This document shows positions 43,034 to 52,138 of a stretch of 64,000 nt of DNA, piece after piece (within the stretch, counting starts at the first letter, position 1; every line of letters begins with the position of its first letter). A program made the translations under genes and the position numbers. The stretch comes from DAHUYF01 sp035623985 (lineage in GTDB: Bacteria > Pseudomonadota > Alphaproteobacteria > ATCC43930 > CGMCC-115725), in the NCBI GenBank assembly GCA_035623985.1, contig DASPSJ010000052.1, positions 1 to 64,000 on the forward strand, given 5' to 3'. The notes under the pieces were generated by a model. The model saw only the letters and a program-made list of their open reading frames with translations. It searched no databases and was not told the origin of the DNA.

Positions 43034-44458
43034 TCAGAGTTCAGCTTGCTCCTCATATTCGGCGATGATGCTTTCGTTTGTGTGTGCCAAGTGCTCCAAG
43101 CGACGGATCGCCTCTACGCTTTCGTAGGAAATGAATGTACAGCTCCGTGACAGCGGACCGCGATCCAGGAGAGAGAACACCGGGCGCAACATCTCACGAA
43201 AAACCTTCTCTCTACGTTCATCTGGGGCAACGATGTGAAGTCGAATATCCATATTCGGTTGCAGGGCGAGGAGATCAGCCATTCGGAGCAAGCCCGAATA
43301 GACTGCGGTGGTATGCTCCACTTCAAAAGCTCGCGCGATAGCTCTCCCCTTTAGCCAAAGGACATCGATTTGCTCAATCGTGTCGAGGGTCGTAGCCTCG
43401 TAGTTTAAAGGGAGATCTTCCAGAAATGCAGCATGCGCCCCTTGCGCCGCGAGTTCTCGGATACGGCTTCTGTCAGCCCTAGGCACCCATATTTTGAAAC
43501 CCATGATTGCGCCGATTTCAGCTAGTTTCGACTGGATTTGGAGGGACTGACGCAGATCGCTTGACTTCACCGACGTCGGTATCACATCCTTATCATCCTG
43601 CTCATCGTCGTCGCTCGGTACTGTGACTGTGACTTCGCCTGCGCCAGTTTTAATCGTTCGGTCGCGCGACCATTTCGTTCTCAGCGGCGGCTCATAAAAA
43701 TCGAGTACTTCTGACGGAAAGGTCTTTTCCAACCTCGCGCGGAGCTCCTGTAGAGCATCGTCAAGTTGCTTATCAGACCAATTTCTGGACTCTCGTGAAG
43801 GTGCAACAGCAAACGCATCAAGAATTATTCTCCTATCGTTGTTCGAGGAGATCCTCTCCACCCGGTCCGGAAACGCAAAGAAACGCAACATATGCCGGAA
43901 CTGGCGATGCCCCTGCTGTGGAACGGTTGCTATCCAACAGATGAATGCATCGTAGTCACGGAAAATGTGACGGCGTTCATCCATAGTTCTCCGCTTCAAG
44001 TCGCGCGTTAGCGCAATCAGGTATTCCAGTTCGTTGGGACGATGAGTATTGAATCCTGGTCCGCCGGAGCCCACTCCCACAAGGACGTCATCAGCCAAGA
44101 GCGGGTGGTCTCCAGTGAGCTGCTGTCCCGATAGCGCCCATGTCTCACGGATTTGCTGTCGCTTGGTTCCAGGCTTTATCCTTGACGGAAAGAGGAGTAA
44201 TGCCCAAAGCATCTCGGCGACCAACTGTTGGGCGGCGGCGGATGCTGCTCGCATCTGACCCTTCAGCTTTGTCATAAAGTCATCTTCACCGTAGTCAGGG
44301 TGCTCCACGAAGGCATGGTATGCCTCGTCAGCGAGCGCAGCTGTCCATCGGGCTTCTGCCACAAACACGGAGCGATCCTCGATGAGGCTGGTGTTGATCC
44401 ATCGCTCGGCTGCGGACAGAATGGCAGATATATCTCGGCTCTTAAGGCGGCGTGCCAT
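43034..44458 (-). CDS. Predicted PD-(D/E)XK nuclease, accessory island
   Basis: The 474-residue protein starts at the ATG at 44458 (GAGG 9 bases upstream). The N-terminal 270 residues are helical and unrecognised (ISAILSAAERWINTSLIEDR; LVAEMLWALLLFPSRIKPGT). An acidic linker (SDDDEQDDKD, about 282-291) leads to a C-terminal restriction-endonuclease-like domain: IGAIMGFKIWVPRADRSRIR, then D365 in EQIDVLWLKG and the E379-V-E381-H pair in ARAFEVEHTTAVYSGLLRM. This C-terminal module is seen in restriction and defence proteins. GC content is lower than neighbours. It is divergent from a second PD-(D/E)XK gene 230 bases away, so the two probably act together. Confidence 0.72.
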   Translation of the reverse strand: MARRLKSRDISAILSAAERWINTSLIEDRSVFVAEARWTAALADEAYHAFVEHPDYGEDDFMTKLKGQMRAASAAAQQLVAEMLWALLLFPSRIKPGTKRQQIRETWALSGQQLTGDHPLLADDVLVGVGSGGPGFNTHRPNELEYLIALTRDLKRRTMDERRHIFRDYDAFICWIATVPQQGHRQFRHMLRFFAFPDRVERISSNNDRRIILDAFAVAPSRESRNWSDKQLDDALQELRARLEKTFPSEVLDFYEPPLRTKWSRDRTIKTGAGEVTVTVPSDDDEQDDKDVIPTSVKSSDLRQSLQIQSKLAEIGAIMGFKIWVPRADRSRIRELAAQGAHAAFLEDLPLNYEATTLDTIEQIDVLWLKGRAIARAFEVEHTTAVYSGLLRMADLLALQPNMDIRLHIVAPDERREKVFREMLRPVFSLLDRGPLSRSCTFISYESVEAIRRLEHLAHTNESIIAEYEEQAEL

Positions 44459-44687
44459 GTTTCGGTGCCTCACCGATCTGTCGGGGACTCTAGTGGCTCC
44501 ACAATACTGCATGGGCGAATCGCTCGCCACCGGCTAGCGGGAAATCTATTGGCAAGAATTACAGGATTGGTCGGGGGCCATTCGCGGGCAAACGCCCCAT
44601 GATATCGAAATTCGTCGGCTGTCGCCCATTAGCAAGTTTCGGTCTGTTGCCAGATATCGTGACTTATTAGCGTGTGGAGAATTCAAA

Positions 44688-45719
44688 GTGAAACGTATCT
44701 CGCGCGACCCACAAAGATTCGATCTGATAGAGATACTCGATGAGTATGCGAGGTCACGCGGACTGGACATCCGTGATCCATCCGGCGACGAAGCGTTTCT
44801 CCGGCACTTAGGAAGTCAAATCGAAGCCAATCGGAGGAGCGATATCCTCCTCTATGGGCTGCGCGCACAAACTATGTTCGCCTTCGTCGCAGCTGCGCTT
44901 GGCGCGTGCCGAGCTATCAAAGAAGAGGATACCGGAAACCTTTATGTCGATAATCCGGAGTTGCGAGCGCCAGACTTCCGTATCATAATGCTTGACGGGC
45001 GCGAGTTTTTGGCCGAAGTCAAGAATTGCCACACGGCCGATCCTCAGAGAGACCTTCGGTTCACTCGCGCTTACTTGGATGGGCTGAAGGCTTATGCGGC
45101 CCTATTTCAGACGGAGCTGTTTATCGCAATTTATTGGTCGCCGCCCAAACTGTGGACACTCCTCTCTGCAGACGACTTTGAACTGCGCGATCAGGAGTAT
45201 ATTCTGCCGCTGCTACGAGCGATGAAACTCGACAAGATGCACATTCTTGGCGATCGCCTGATCGGTACAGTTCCCTCACTCACGCTCAAGCTTGTTGCAG
45301 ATCCGAACGAGTCGCGTGCAATCGATGCGACGGGACACGTTACGTTCAAGATCGGTCAAGCCGAGCTCTATTGCGGCGACCAACTGATTGAAGATGATAT
45401 CGAAAAAGAGATCGCCTGGTTTCTAATGAACTATGGGAATTGGGGTAGCCGAAAGCTTCCGGCCGAGATAGTTGACGGCAAACTGGTCTCAATGGGCTTT
45501 CGTGTGACCCCTGAGGAGCGTGCAAATCCAGACGAAGACTTCGAGATCGTCGGCCGATTGAGCGAGATGATCTCGCGGCAGTTCAATGAACTAACGGCTC
45601 CTGGAGGTGCCGTCAAACACCTTTCACCCGAGCGTGACCCCGACACGTTGGGAGTAGTTGTTCCTCTCGACTACAGGGGTACAGCCCTCCCTCTGTGGCG
45701 GTTCACGATCCATCCGTAA
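44688..45719 (+). CDS. Predicted PD-(D/E)XK nuclease, divergent partner
   Basis: The 343-residue protein starts at a GTG with GGAGA 7 bases upstream. A textbook nuclease motif lies at 95-112: P95-D96 in LRAPDFRIIMLDG followed by E110-V-K112 in EFLAEVKNCH. A helical N-terminus (GSQIEANRRSDILLYGLRAQ) precedes it; behind it come LFIAIYWSPPKLWTLLSADD, typical of the core's last strands, and a C-terminal domain of unknown fold. This form occurs in Holliday-junction-like and defence nucleases. Base composition is more AT-rich than the chromosome. No methyltransferase is nearby, so self DNA would have to be spared in another way. Confidence 0.75.
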   Translation: MKRISRDPQRFDLIEILDEYARSRGLDIRDPSGDEAFLRHLGSQIEANRRSDILLYGLRAQTMFAFVAAALGACRAIKEEDTGNLYVDNPELRAPDFRIIMLDGREFLAEVKNCHTADPQRDLRFTRAYLDGLKAYAALFQTELFIAIYWSPPKLWTLLSADDFELRDQEYILPLLRAMKLDKMHILGDRLIGTVPSLTLKLVADPNESRAIDATGHVTFKIGQAELYCGDQLIEDDIEKEIAWFLMNYGNWGSRKLPAEIVDGKLVSMGFRVTPEERANPDEDFEIVGRLSEMISRQFNELTAPGGAVKHLSPERDPDTLGVVVPLDYRGTALPLWRFTIHP

Positions 45720-45878
45720 GGCGTTTGGCGGAAGGGTATGGTGGTCAGAAGCGCAATGCGCACGGCTCACGTCATTCGGCATCCCTCTACCCCCAGCCCC
45801 GGCGTGTAAAGGCGAGGGGCTGATTTCGCCGGTTGGGGAGGTTGCGCCTCTGCGGTGTCCCGCTATCATGGCGAGCGC

Positions 45879-47030
45879 ATGGATTTCACTCTCACCGAAG
45901 AGCAGCGGGCGATCCAGGAGACGGCGCGGGAATTCGCGCTGCGCGAATTCCGGCCGCAGGCGGCGCGCTGGGACGAGGAGGAGATCTTTCCGGTGGAAGC
46001 GCTGCGCCAGGCGGCGGCGCTGGGCTTCGCCGGGATCTATGTCGACGAGGCGGTGGGGGGCTCGGCCCTGACGCGGCTCGACGCGGCGCTGATCTTCGAA
46101 GAGCTGGCCACCGGCTGCGTCTCCACCTCGGCCTATCTCTCGATCCACAACATGGCGTCGTGGATGATCGATCGCTTCGGCAATGAGGCCCAGCGCCGGC
46201 GCTTCCTGCCGAAGCTCGCCAGCATGGAGCATTTCGCGAGCTATTGCCTGACCGAGCCAGGGTCGGGCTCGGACGCCGCCGCGCTCAAGACGCGGGCGGT
46301 GCGCCAAGGCGACCATTACGTCGTCGACGGCGCCAAGGCCTTCATCTCCGGCGCCGGCGCCAGCGACGTCTATGTCTGCATGCTGCGCACCGGCGGCGAA
46401 GGGCCGCAGGGCATTTCCTGCATTGTCGTCGAGAAAGGCACGCCCGGCCTTTCCTTCGGCAAGAAGGAAAAGAAGCTCGGCTGGAACAGCCAGCCCACGG
46501 CCATGGTGATCTTCGAGAATTGCCGCGTGCCGGCGGCAAATCTCTTGGGAAAAGAGGGCGACGGCTTCAAGATCGCGATGAAGGGGCTCGACGGCGGCCG
46601 GATCAACGTCGCCGCCTGCTCGCTCGGCGGCGCGCGCGCCGCGCTCGAGGCGGCCCGCACCTATCTCGGCGAGCGCGCGCAATTCGGCAAGAAGCTCGCC
46701 GAGTTCCAGGCGCTGCAATTCCGCCTGGCCGACATGGCGACCGAGATCGAGGCGGCGCGGCTGATGGTCTGGCGCGCCGCCGCCAGCCTGGACGCGGACG
46801 ACCCGGAAGCGGTGATGCATTGCGCTATGGCGAAGCGGTTCGCCACCGACGCCGGCTTCGCCGTCTGCAACGAGGCGCTGCAGCTCCATGGCGGCTACGG
46901 CTATCTCCGGGATTTCCCGCTCGAGCGCTATCTGCGCGACGTGCGCGTGCACCAGATCCTCGAGGGGACCAACGAGATCATGCGCGTCATCATCGCCCGC
47001 CGCCTGCTCGCCGCCGATCGGGGCTCATGA
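45879..47030 (+). CDS. Acyl-CoA dehydrogenase (isobutyryl-CoA type)
   Basis: The 383-residue FAD enzyme starts at MDFTLTEEQ; an in-frame GTG 8 codons earlier is possible. It has the FAD/substrate motif YCLTEPGSGSDAAALKTRA (about 124-142), GGRINVAACSLGGARAALEA, QFGKKLAEFQALQFRLADMA and the catalytic glutamate E362 in ILEGTNEIMRVII. It heads an operon with a 3-hydroxyisobutyryl-CoA hydrolase and a 3-hydroxyisobutyrate dehydrogenase, so oxidation of isobutyryl-CoA to methacrylyl-CoA in valine breakdown is the best reading. Electrons go to ETF. The next gene overlaps its stop by ATGA. Confidence 0.94.
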   Translation: MDFTLTEEQRAIQETAREFALREFRPQAARWDEEEIFPVEALRQAAALGFAGIYVDEAVGGSALTRLDAALIFEELATGCVSTSAYLSIHNMASWMIDRFGNEAQRRRFLPKLASMEHFASYCLTEPGSGSDAAALKTRAVRQGDHYVVDGAKAFISGAGASDVYVCMLRTGGEGPQGISCIVVEKGTPGLSFGKKEKKLGWNSQPTAMVIFENCRVPAANLLGKEGDGFKIAMKGLDGGRINVAACSLGGARAALEAARTYLGERAQFGKKLAEFQALQFRLADMATEIEAARLMVWRAAASLDADDPEAVMHCAMAKRFATDAGFAVCNEALQLHGGYGYLRDFPLERYLRDVRVHQILEGTNEIMRVIIARRLLAADRGS

Positions 47031-48100
47031 CCGCTGCCGACGAGATACTGCTGGAGCGCCAGGGCGGGCTCGGCGTCATCACGCTGAACCGGCCCAAGGC
47101 GCTCAACACGCTGTCGCTCGCCATGTACCGCGTCTTCGACCCGCAGCTCCTGGCCTGGGCGAACGATCCCGGCGTCCAGGCGCTGCTGGTGCGCGGCGCC
47201 GGCGACCGCGCCTTCTGCGCCGGCGGCGACGTGCGCGCGATCTACGACGCGCGCCACCACCCGCGCGGCGCCGGCGACTACAAGGCGGATTTCTTCCGCG
47301 AGGAATATTGCCTGATCCAGCGCGTCCACCGCTTCCCCAAGTCCTATATCGCGCTGTGCGACGGCATCGTCATGGGCGGCGGCTGCGGCATCTCGATCAA
47401 CGGCTCGCATCGGGTGGCCACCGAGCGCACGATCTTCGCCATGCCCGAGGTGCAGATCGGGCTCTTCCCCGATGTCGGCGCCAGCCGCTTCCTCACCCTC
47501 TGTCCCGGGCGGATCGGCCGCTACCTGGCGCTGACCGGCACGCGCGTGCGCGCCGCCGACGCGCTCTATTGCGGTTTCGCCACGCATTACGTGCCGCATG
47601 CGCGGCTCGGCGAGCTGACCGCGGCGCTGGCGGCGCTCGACTGGCGCGCGGGCGAGCCGCGGCAGCTCGTCGACGCGACGATCGCGCGCTTTGCCGCCGA
47701 TCCCGGCCCCGCGCTCCTGCCGGCGTTGCAGGCGGAGATCGACGACGGCTTCGCCGGCGCTTCGGTCGAGGAGATCATCGCGGCGCTCGGGCGCTCGGGC
47801 GCGGCCTGGGCCAAGGAGGCGCTGGCGCAGATCGGGCGCGCCTCGCCCTTGAGCCTCAAGATCGCCTTCCACCAGCTCGAGCTGGGGCGCGGCATGGAGA
47901 TCGAGGCGGCGCTGGCGCTGGAATACCGAATGACGCAGCATGTCATGCAGGGCCACGACTTCTTCGAAGGCATCCGCGCGCTGCTGGTCGACAAGGACAA
48001 TGCGCCGCGCTGGCAGCACGCCTCGCCGGAAGCGGTGAGCGCCGCCGAGGTGGCGGCCTATTTCACGAGCCTGGGCGAGCGCGAGCTGCGCTTTTCCTGA
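47027..48100 (+). CDS. 3-hydroxyisobutyryl-CoA hydrolase (crotonase fold)
   Basis: The 357-residue protein is a long crotonase-family member: LGVITLNRPKALNTLSLAMY, FCAGGDVRAIYD (oxyanion GGD), GIVMGGGCGISINGSHRVAT and the acid-bearing AMPEVQIGLFPDVGASRFL, the hallmark of hydrolases rather than hydratases (which are about 260 residues). It splits 3-hydroxyisobutyryl-CoA to the free acid in valine catabolism. It is coupled to the acyl-CoA dehydrogenase by a 4-base overlap and followed 23 bases later by mmsB. A separate enoyl-CoA hydratase for the step between is not in the window. Confidence 0.92.
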   Translation: MTAADEILLERQGGLGVITLNRPKALNTLSLAMYRVFDPQLLAWANDPGVQALLVRGAGDRAFCAGGDVRAIYDARHHPRGAGDYKADFFREEYCLIQRVHRFPKSYIALCDGIVMGGGCGISINGSHRVATERTIFAMPEVQIGLFPDVGASRFLTLCPGRIGRYLALTGTRVRAADALYCGFATHYVPHARLGELTAALAALDWRAGEPRQLVDATIARFAADPGPALLPALQAEIDDGFAGASVEEIIAALGRSGAAWAKEALAQIGRASPLSLKIAFHQLELGRGMEIEAALALEYRMTQHVMQGHDFFEGIRALLVDKDNAPRWQHASPEAVSAAEVAAYFTSLGERELRFS

Positions 48101-48123
48101 GGCCTAAAGACGGGAGGAGAAGC

Positions 48124-49011
48124 ATGAAGATCGGCTTCATCGGGCTGGGCAATATGGGCGGGCCGATGGCCGCCAACCTGCTCAAGGCGGGACATGAGGT
48201 GACCGGCTTCGACCTGGCGCGGCCGCTGCTGGAGGCGCTTGCCAAGGCGGGCGGCGCGGTCGCCACGAACACCGGCGCCGCCGTGGCCGAGGCGGAGGTC
48301 GTCGTCACCATGCTCCCGGCGGGAGCGCAGGTGCGGCAGGTCTATACCGGGGAGGGCGGCGTCTTCGGCGCGGCGAAAAAGGGTGCATTGCTGATCGACA
48401 GCTCCACCATCGACGTCGAGACGGCGCGCTTCATCAGCCAAGCGGCGGCCGAGCGCGGCTTCGACATGCTCGACGCGCCGGTCTCGGGCGGGGTGGGGGG
48501 CGCCGCGGCGGGCACGCTCACCTTCATGGTGGGCGGCAGCGCGGCCGGCTTCGAGCGCGCGCAGCCGGTGCTGCAGGCCATGGGCAAGACCATCGTCCAT
48601 GCCGGGCCCGCGGGCAGCGGCCAGGCGGCGAAGATCTGCAACAACATGATCCTCGGCATCAGCATGATCGCGGTGAGCGAAGGCTTCGCGCTTGCCGAGA
48701 AGCTCGGCCTCGACTGGCAGAAGCTCTTCGACATCAGCTCGAAATCCTCGGGCCAGTGCTGGTCGATGACGAGCTATTGCCCGGCGCCGGGGCTGGTGCC
48801 GTCGGCGCCGTCGAACCGCGACTACCAGGCGGGCTTCACCGCCGACATGATGCTGAAGGATTTGAAGCTGGCGCAGCAGGCGGCGCAGGCGGCGGGCGCC
48901 GCCACGCCGCTCGGCGCCGAGGCGGCGGCGCTCTACCAGATGCTGGCCAATAGCGGCGCCGGACCCAAGGATTTCTCGGCCATCTTCAAGCTGATCCGCG
49001 GCAAGGGGTGA
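48124..49011 (+). CDS. mmsB: 3-hydroxyisobutyrate dehydrogenase
   Basis: The 295-residue protein has the NAD-binding fold IGFIGLGNMGGPMAANLLKAG (residues 3-23), the family signature DAPVSGGVGGAAAGTL (117-132) and the catalytic lysine K170 in GSGQAAKICNNM. It oxidises 3-hydroxyisobutyrate to methylmalonate semialdehyde, the third step after the two preceding genes. The order acyl-CoA dehydrogenase, hydrolase, dehydrogenase forms a compact valine operon. The semialdehyde dehydrogenase that normally follows (MmsA) is not in this operon here. Confidence 0.95.
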   Translation: MKIGFIGLGNMGGPMAANLLKAGHEVTGFDLARPLLEALAKAGGAVATNTGAAVAEAEVVVTMLPAGAQVRQVYTGEGGVFGAAKKGALLIDSSTIDVETARFISQAAAERGFDMLDAPVSGGVGGAAAGTLTFMVGGSAAGFERAQPVLQAMGKTIVHAGPAGSGQAAKICNNMILGISMIAVSEGFALAEKLGLDWQKLFDISSKSSGQCWSMTSYCPAPGLVPSAPSNRDYQAGFTADMMLKDLKLAQQAAQAAGAATPLGAEAAALYQMLANSGAGPKDFSAIFKLIRGKG

Positions 49012-49207
49012 AGCGGCGGCGCCGTCCTCCGGCGGTTGAAAAAGCCTTTACGAAAGCCCGCTTCGAGCCGGCGCGGGCGATTTTCCGCGAAGTCCGCGCG
49101 GCAACGGCCCGCAGACCCTCCGATTTCTCTTAAATGAATAATTAACCTCCGGCATTTACCTTCATCGCGTGCCCATATCAGCGTCAGCCGGGGGTAGCGA
49201 GGGTAGC

Positions 49208-49687
49208 ATGCAGACCGCTTATCTCGACGTCATCGCGCTCATCGAGCGCCTGCACCGCCAATTCTTGGAAGTGGTCAAGCTCGAGCTCGACACGCAAGGG
49301 GTGCACGACATCAACAACGTCCAGGCCATGATCCTGTTCAACATCGGCGACCTCGAAATGACGGTCGGCGAGTTGACGCTTCGGGGCTGCTATCTCGGCT
49401 CCAACGTCTCCTACAACGTCAAGAAGATGGTCGAGGCCGACTACCTCGTGCAGGAGCGCTCGGCGCATGACCGCCGCTCGGTGCGCGTGCGGCTCTCCGA
49501 CAAGGGACAGGCGCTGCGCCAGAAGATCGTCAAGATGCATGAGCGCCACGTGGAGGCTTTGGCCAAGGGCCCGCTCACCGAGCAGGACCTGACCAACGCC
49601 TTTGCCGCGCTGCGCCGGCTCGACCGCTTCTGGACCACCACCGTGGAGCTCGGCGCCCGCGCCGTGCAGTTCACCCCGGCCGCCTGA
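49208..49687 (+). CDS. ldtR: MarR-family regulator, LdtR-like
   Basis: The 159-residue protein is a winged-helix MarR regulator: VIALIERLHRQFLEVVKLEL, the recognition helix region ELTLRGCYLGSNVSYNVKKM and the wing ERSAHDRRSVRVRLSDKG. The LGSNVSYN segment and DINNVQAMILFNIGD match LdtR of Rhizobiales, which controls L,D-transpeptidase and osmotic-stress genes; the symbol is by resemblance only. The start at 49208 fits the family; an upstream ATG-less extension is unlikely. The upstream DNA holds an AT-rich stretch (TTAAATGAATAATTAACC) likely to be promoter/operator. A strong terminator follows. Confidence 0.82.
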   Translation: MQTAYLDVIALIERLHRQFLEVVKLELDTQGVHDINNVQAMILFNIGDLEMTVGELTLRGCYLGSNVSYNVKKMVEADYLVQERSAHDRRSVRVRLSDKGQALRQKIVKMHERHVEALAKGPLTEQDLTNAFAALRRLDRFWTTTVELGARAVQFTPAA

Positions 49688-49705
49688 GGTCCTCCCAACT
49701 ATCGA

Positions 49706-49737
49706 CGCCGCGCCGGCAGCCGCCGGCGCGGCGTTTT
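49706..49737 (+). terminator. Intrinsic terminator after ldtR
   Basis: CGCCGCGCCGGC (49706-49717) pairs perfectly with GCCGGCGCGGCG (49722-49733) around a 4-base loop and is followed by TTTT. It starts 18 bases after the ldtR stop and ends that transcript. Confidence 0.85.
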
Positions 49738-49963
49738 CATTTGCCGGTCGAAGGCTGTCCGGCAGAGGGAAGGCGATTTCAAAGGCGCGCCTCGCCACCG
49801 CCCTTCGATCGTCTTGCGCGGGCTTGACCCGCCGATCCGCGTCGCGACGCAGCGCCGTTTGAGGTATGTCAAGGCGCGTTTCGCCAAGCGCTCCCATTGA
49901 TGCTAGACAGCGCGCGGTCTCGGCCGCGTCACGGGGACAAGCGGCATCCGGCGCGAGCGAAGC

Positions 49964-52138
49964 ATGCGGCGCAACCTCCTCAGCGGCAGACTCGCGGGTT
50001 ACCTCGCGGCCACCGTCGGCATTGGCGCAGTGACCGCCCTCTGCACGCCGTTTGCCGAAAAGCCGAACAACGCGACCGTGGCGTTGGCGATGGTGCTGGT
50101 CGTGCTGTTCGTGGCGACGATGTGGGGAAGCTGGCCCGCGGTCGTGGCCTCGGTGCTCGGCGGGCTCGCCTTCGACTACTACTTCCTGCCGCCCATCGGC
50201 TCATTCGCCATCGCGAGCGTCGAGGACTGGGTTGCGCTCGGCGCCCTCCTCGTCACCGCGGTGATGGTCGGCGAGCTTTCCGCCCGCGCCAGGCGGCGCG
50301 CGGTCAAAGCGGAGGCGGGAAGACAGACGGCGCGGCTGGAGAGCGCCTATAACCGCGGACTGATCGAAGCGAGCCTCGACCCGCTCGTCACCTTCGGACG
50401 CGACGGCAAGATCACGGATGCGAACGCCGCCGCCGAGGCGATCACCGGCCGCTCGCGGGGAGAACTCGTCGGCAGCGATTTCGCCGATTATTTCACCGAC
50501 CCGGCCAGGGCGCGCGAGGGATACGAGCGGGCGTTCCGGGAGGGCTTCGTGCGCGATTATCCGCTCGAAATCCGCCGCGACGAGACCGTCGTCCCCGTGC
50601 TCTACAATGCGTCGGCCTATCGCGATGAAACCGGCAGCGTCGTCGGCGTCCTCGCCGCGGCGCACGACATTTCCGGACTGAAGCGCGCGGAAAGCGAAAT
50701 CCGCCACCTCGCCACCTTTCCACGGGATACGCCCGTGGCGATCGTCGAATTCGACCGCCTGCTCCAGGTCCGTTTCATCAATCGGTCGATGCAAAAGCTG
50801 CTCGCCGAATGCAACATCGGCGACCCGCGCCTGCTCGTCCCCGCGAGCTGGGTTGCGAAACTGCCCCAGGGCGGCGGCGCCGACGCGACGGATTTTCAGG
50901 AGCTCGAGATCGCGGGGCACAGCTTCGAGGAGCGGATCTTCTTCTCGGCCGAGTTCCAGACCTTGCGCGTCTATGCCACGGACGTGACCGAGCGCAAGCA
51001 GTCCGCACGCGCGCTGGAGCGGCTGAACCGCACCCTCCTGACCTTGTTCAACGCCAACCAAACGCTGGTGCGCGCGACGAGCGAGCCGGAGCTCTTGCGC
51101 GACATGTGCCGGGTCCTGGTCGAGATCGGCGGCTATCGCATGGCCTGGATCGGGTTTGCCGAACATGACGAGGCCAAGACGGTGCGGATCGCGGCCGTGG
51201 CCGGCCATGACAAAGGCTACATCCAGCAGGCGCGGATTAGCTGGGCGGACACCGAGCGCGGCCGCGGCCCGACCGGCACGGCGATCAGGACCGGCGAGAC
51301 GCAGATCAACCGCAATTTCGCGAGCGATCCGCGCATGGCCCCGTGGCGCGAAGCGGCGCTCCAGCGCGGCTACGCCTCGAGCGTGGCTTTGCCGCTGCGC
51401 GGGGCAACCGGGGTCTTCGGGGCGCTCACCATCTACGCGGCGCAGCCGGAGGCGTTCGACGCGGAGGAGGTCAAGCTGTTCGTCGACATGGCCGGCGACC
51501 TCGCCTATGGCATCGCGGCGCTGCGCGCCGGCAGCGAGCGCGAGACCGCCGTTCGGCGGCTGGATGAAAGTCTCGAGGATACCGTCGCGGCCATCGCCAG
51601 CACGATCGAGTTGCGCGATCCCTACACCGCCGGCCATCAGCGGCGCGTGGCGAGGCTCAGCGCCGCGATCGCCCGAGAGATGGGGCTGCCGGCGGAACAG
51701 ATCCGCGGGATCTACCTGGCCGGCCTGATCCACGATGTCGGCAAGATCAGCGTCCCGGCCGAGATCCTCGGCAAGCCCGGCGAGCTGAGCCCGCTCGACA
51801 TGGAGTTCATACGAACCCACCCGCAGACAGGCTACGACATCATCAAGGAAGTCGAGTTTCCCTGGCCGATTGCGCAGGCCGTCCTCCAGCATCACGAGCG
51901 GCTCGACGGCTCGGGCTATCCCAGGGGCCTTGCCGGAGAGGCGATCATCCTCGAGGCGCGGATCCTTGCCGTCGCCGATGTCGCCGAAGCGATCACGGCG
52001 CACCGTCCCTATCGGCCGACGAAGGGCCTGGATGCCGCGCTCGCCGAGCTCGACTCCGGCAAGGGGCGCCTCTACGACCCCGCGGCCGTCGAGGCCTGCA
52101 TCGGCCTCTTCAGGAACAAGGGGTACGTGCTCCAATGA
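49964..52138 (+). CDS. DUF4118-PAS-GAF-HD-GYP phosphodiesterase
   Basis: The 724-residue protein has four N-terminal membrane helices (about 12-105) of the KdpD-type DUF4118 domain (FDYYFLPPIGSFAIASVEDW, LLVTAVMVGELSARARRRAV), two PAS domains (about 125-245, 250-345), a GAF domain (about 355-520) and a C-terminal HD-GYP domain. HD-GYP motifs are complete: TAGHQRRVARL, H590-D591 in LIHDVGKISVP, HPQTGYDII, H643-H644 in HHERLDGSGYP. It should hydrolyse c-di-GMP. It overlaps the GGDEF gene by ATGA, making a make-and-break pair. The DUF4118 domain is the one used by the potassium sensor KdpD. Confidence 0.92.
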   Translation: MRRNLLSGRLAGYLAATVGIGAVTALCTPFAEKPNNATVALAMVLVVLFVATMWGSWPAVVASVLGGLAFDYYFLPPIGSFAIASVEDWVALGALLVTAVMVGELSARARRRAVKAEAGRQTARLESAYNRGLIEASLDPLVTFGRDGKITDANAAAEAITGRSRGELVGSDFADYFTDPARAREGYERAFREGFVRDYPLEIRRDETVVPVLYNASAYRDETGSVVGVLAAAHDISGLKRAESEIRHLATFPRDTPVAIVEFDRLLQVRFINRSMQKLLAECNIGDPRLLVPASWVAKLPQGGGADATDFQELEIAGHSFEERIFFSAEFQTLRVYATDVTERKQSARALERLNRTLLTLFNANQTLVRATSEPELLRDMCRVLVEIGGYRMAWIGFAEHDEAKTVRIAAVAGHDKGYIQQARISWADTERGRGPTGTAIRTGETQINRNFASDPRMAPWREAALQRGYASSVALPLRGATGVFGALTIYAAQPEAFDAEEVKLFVDMAGDLAYGIAALRAGSERETAVRRLDESLEDTVAAIASTIELRDPYTAGHQRRVARLSAAIAREMGLPAEQIRGIYLAGLIHDVGKISVPAEILGKPGELSPLDMEFIRTHPQTGYDIIKEVEFPWPIAQAVLQHHERLDGSGYPRGLAGEAIILEARILAVADVAEAITAHRPYRPTKGLDAALAELDSGKGRLYDPAAVEACIGLFRNKGYVLQ

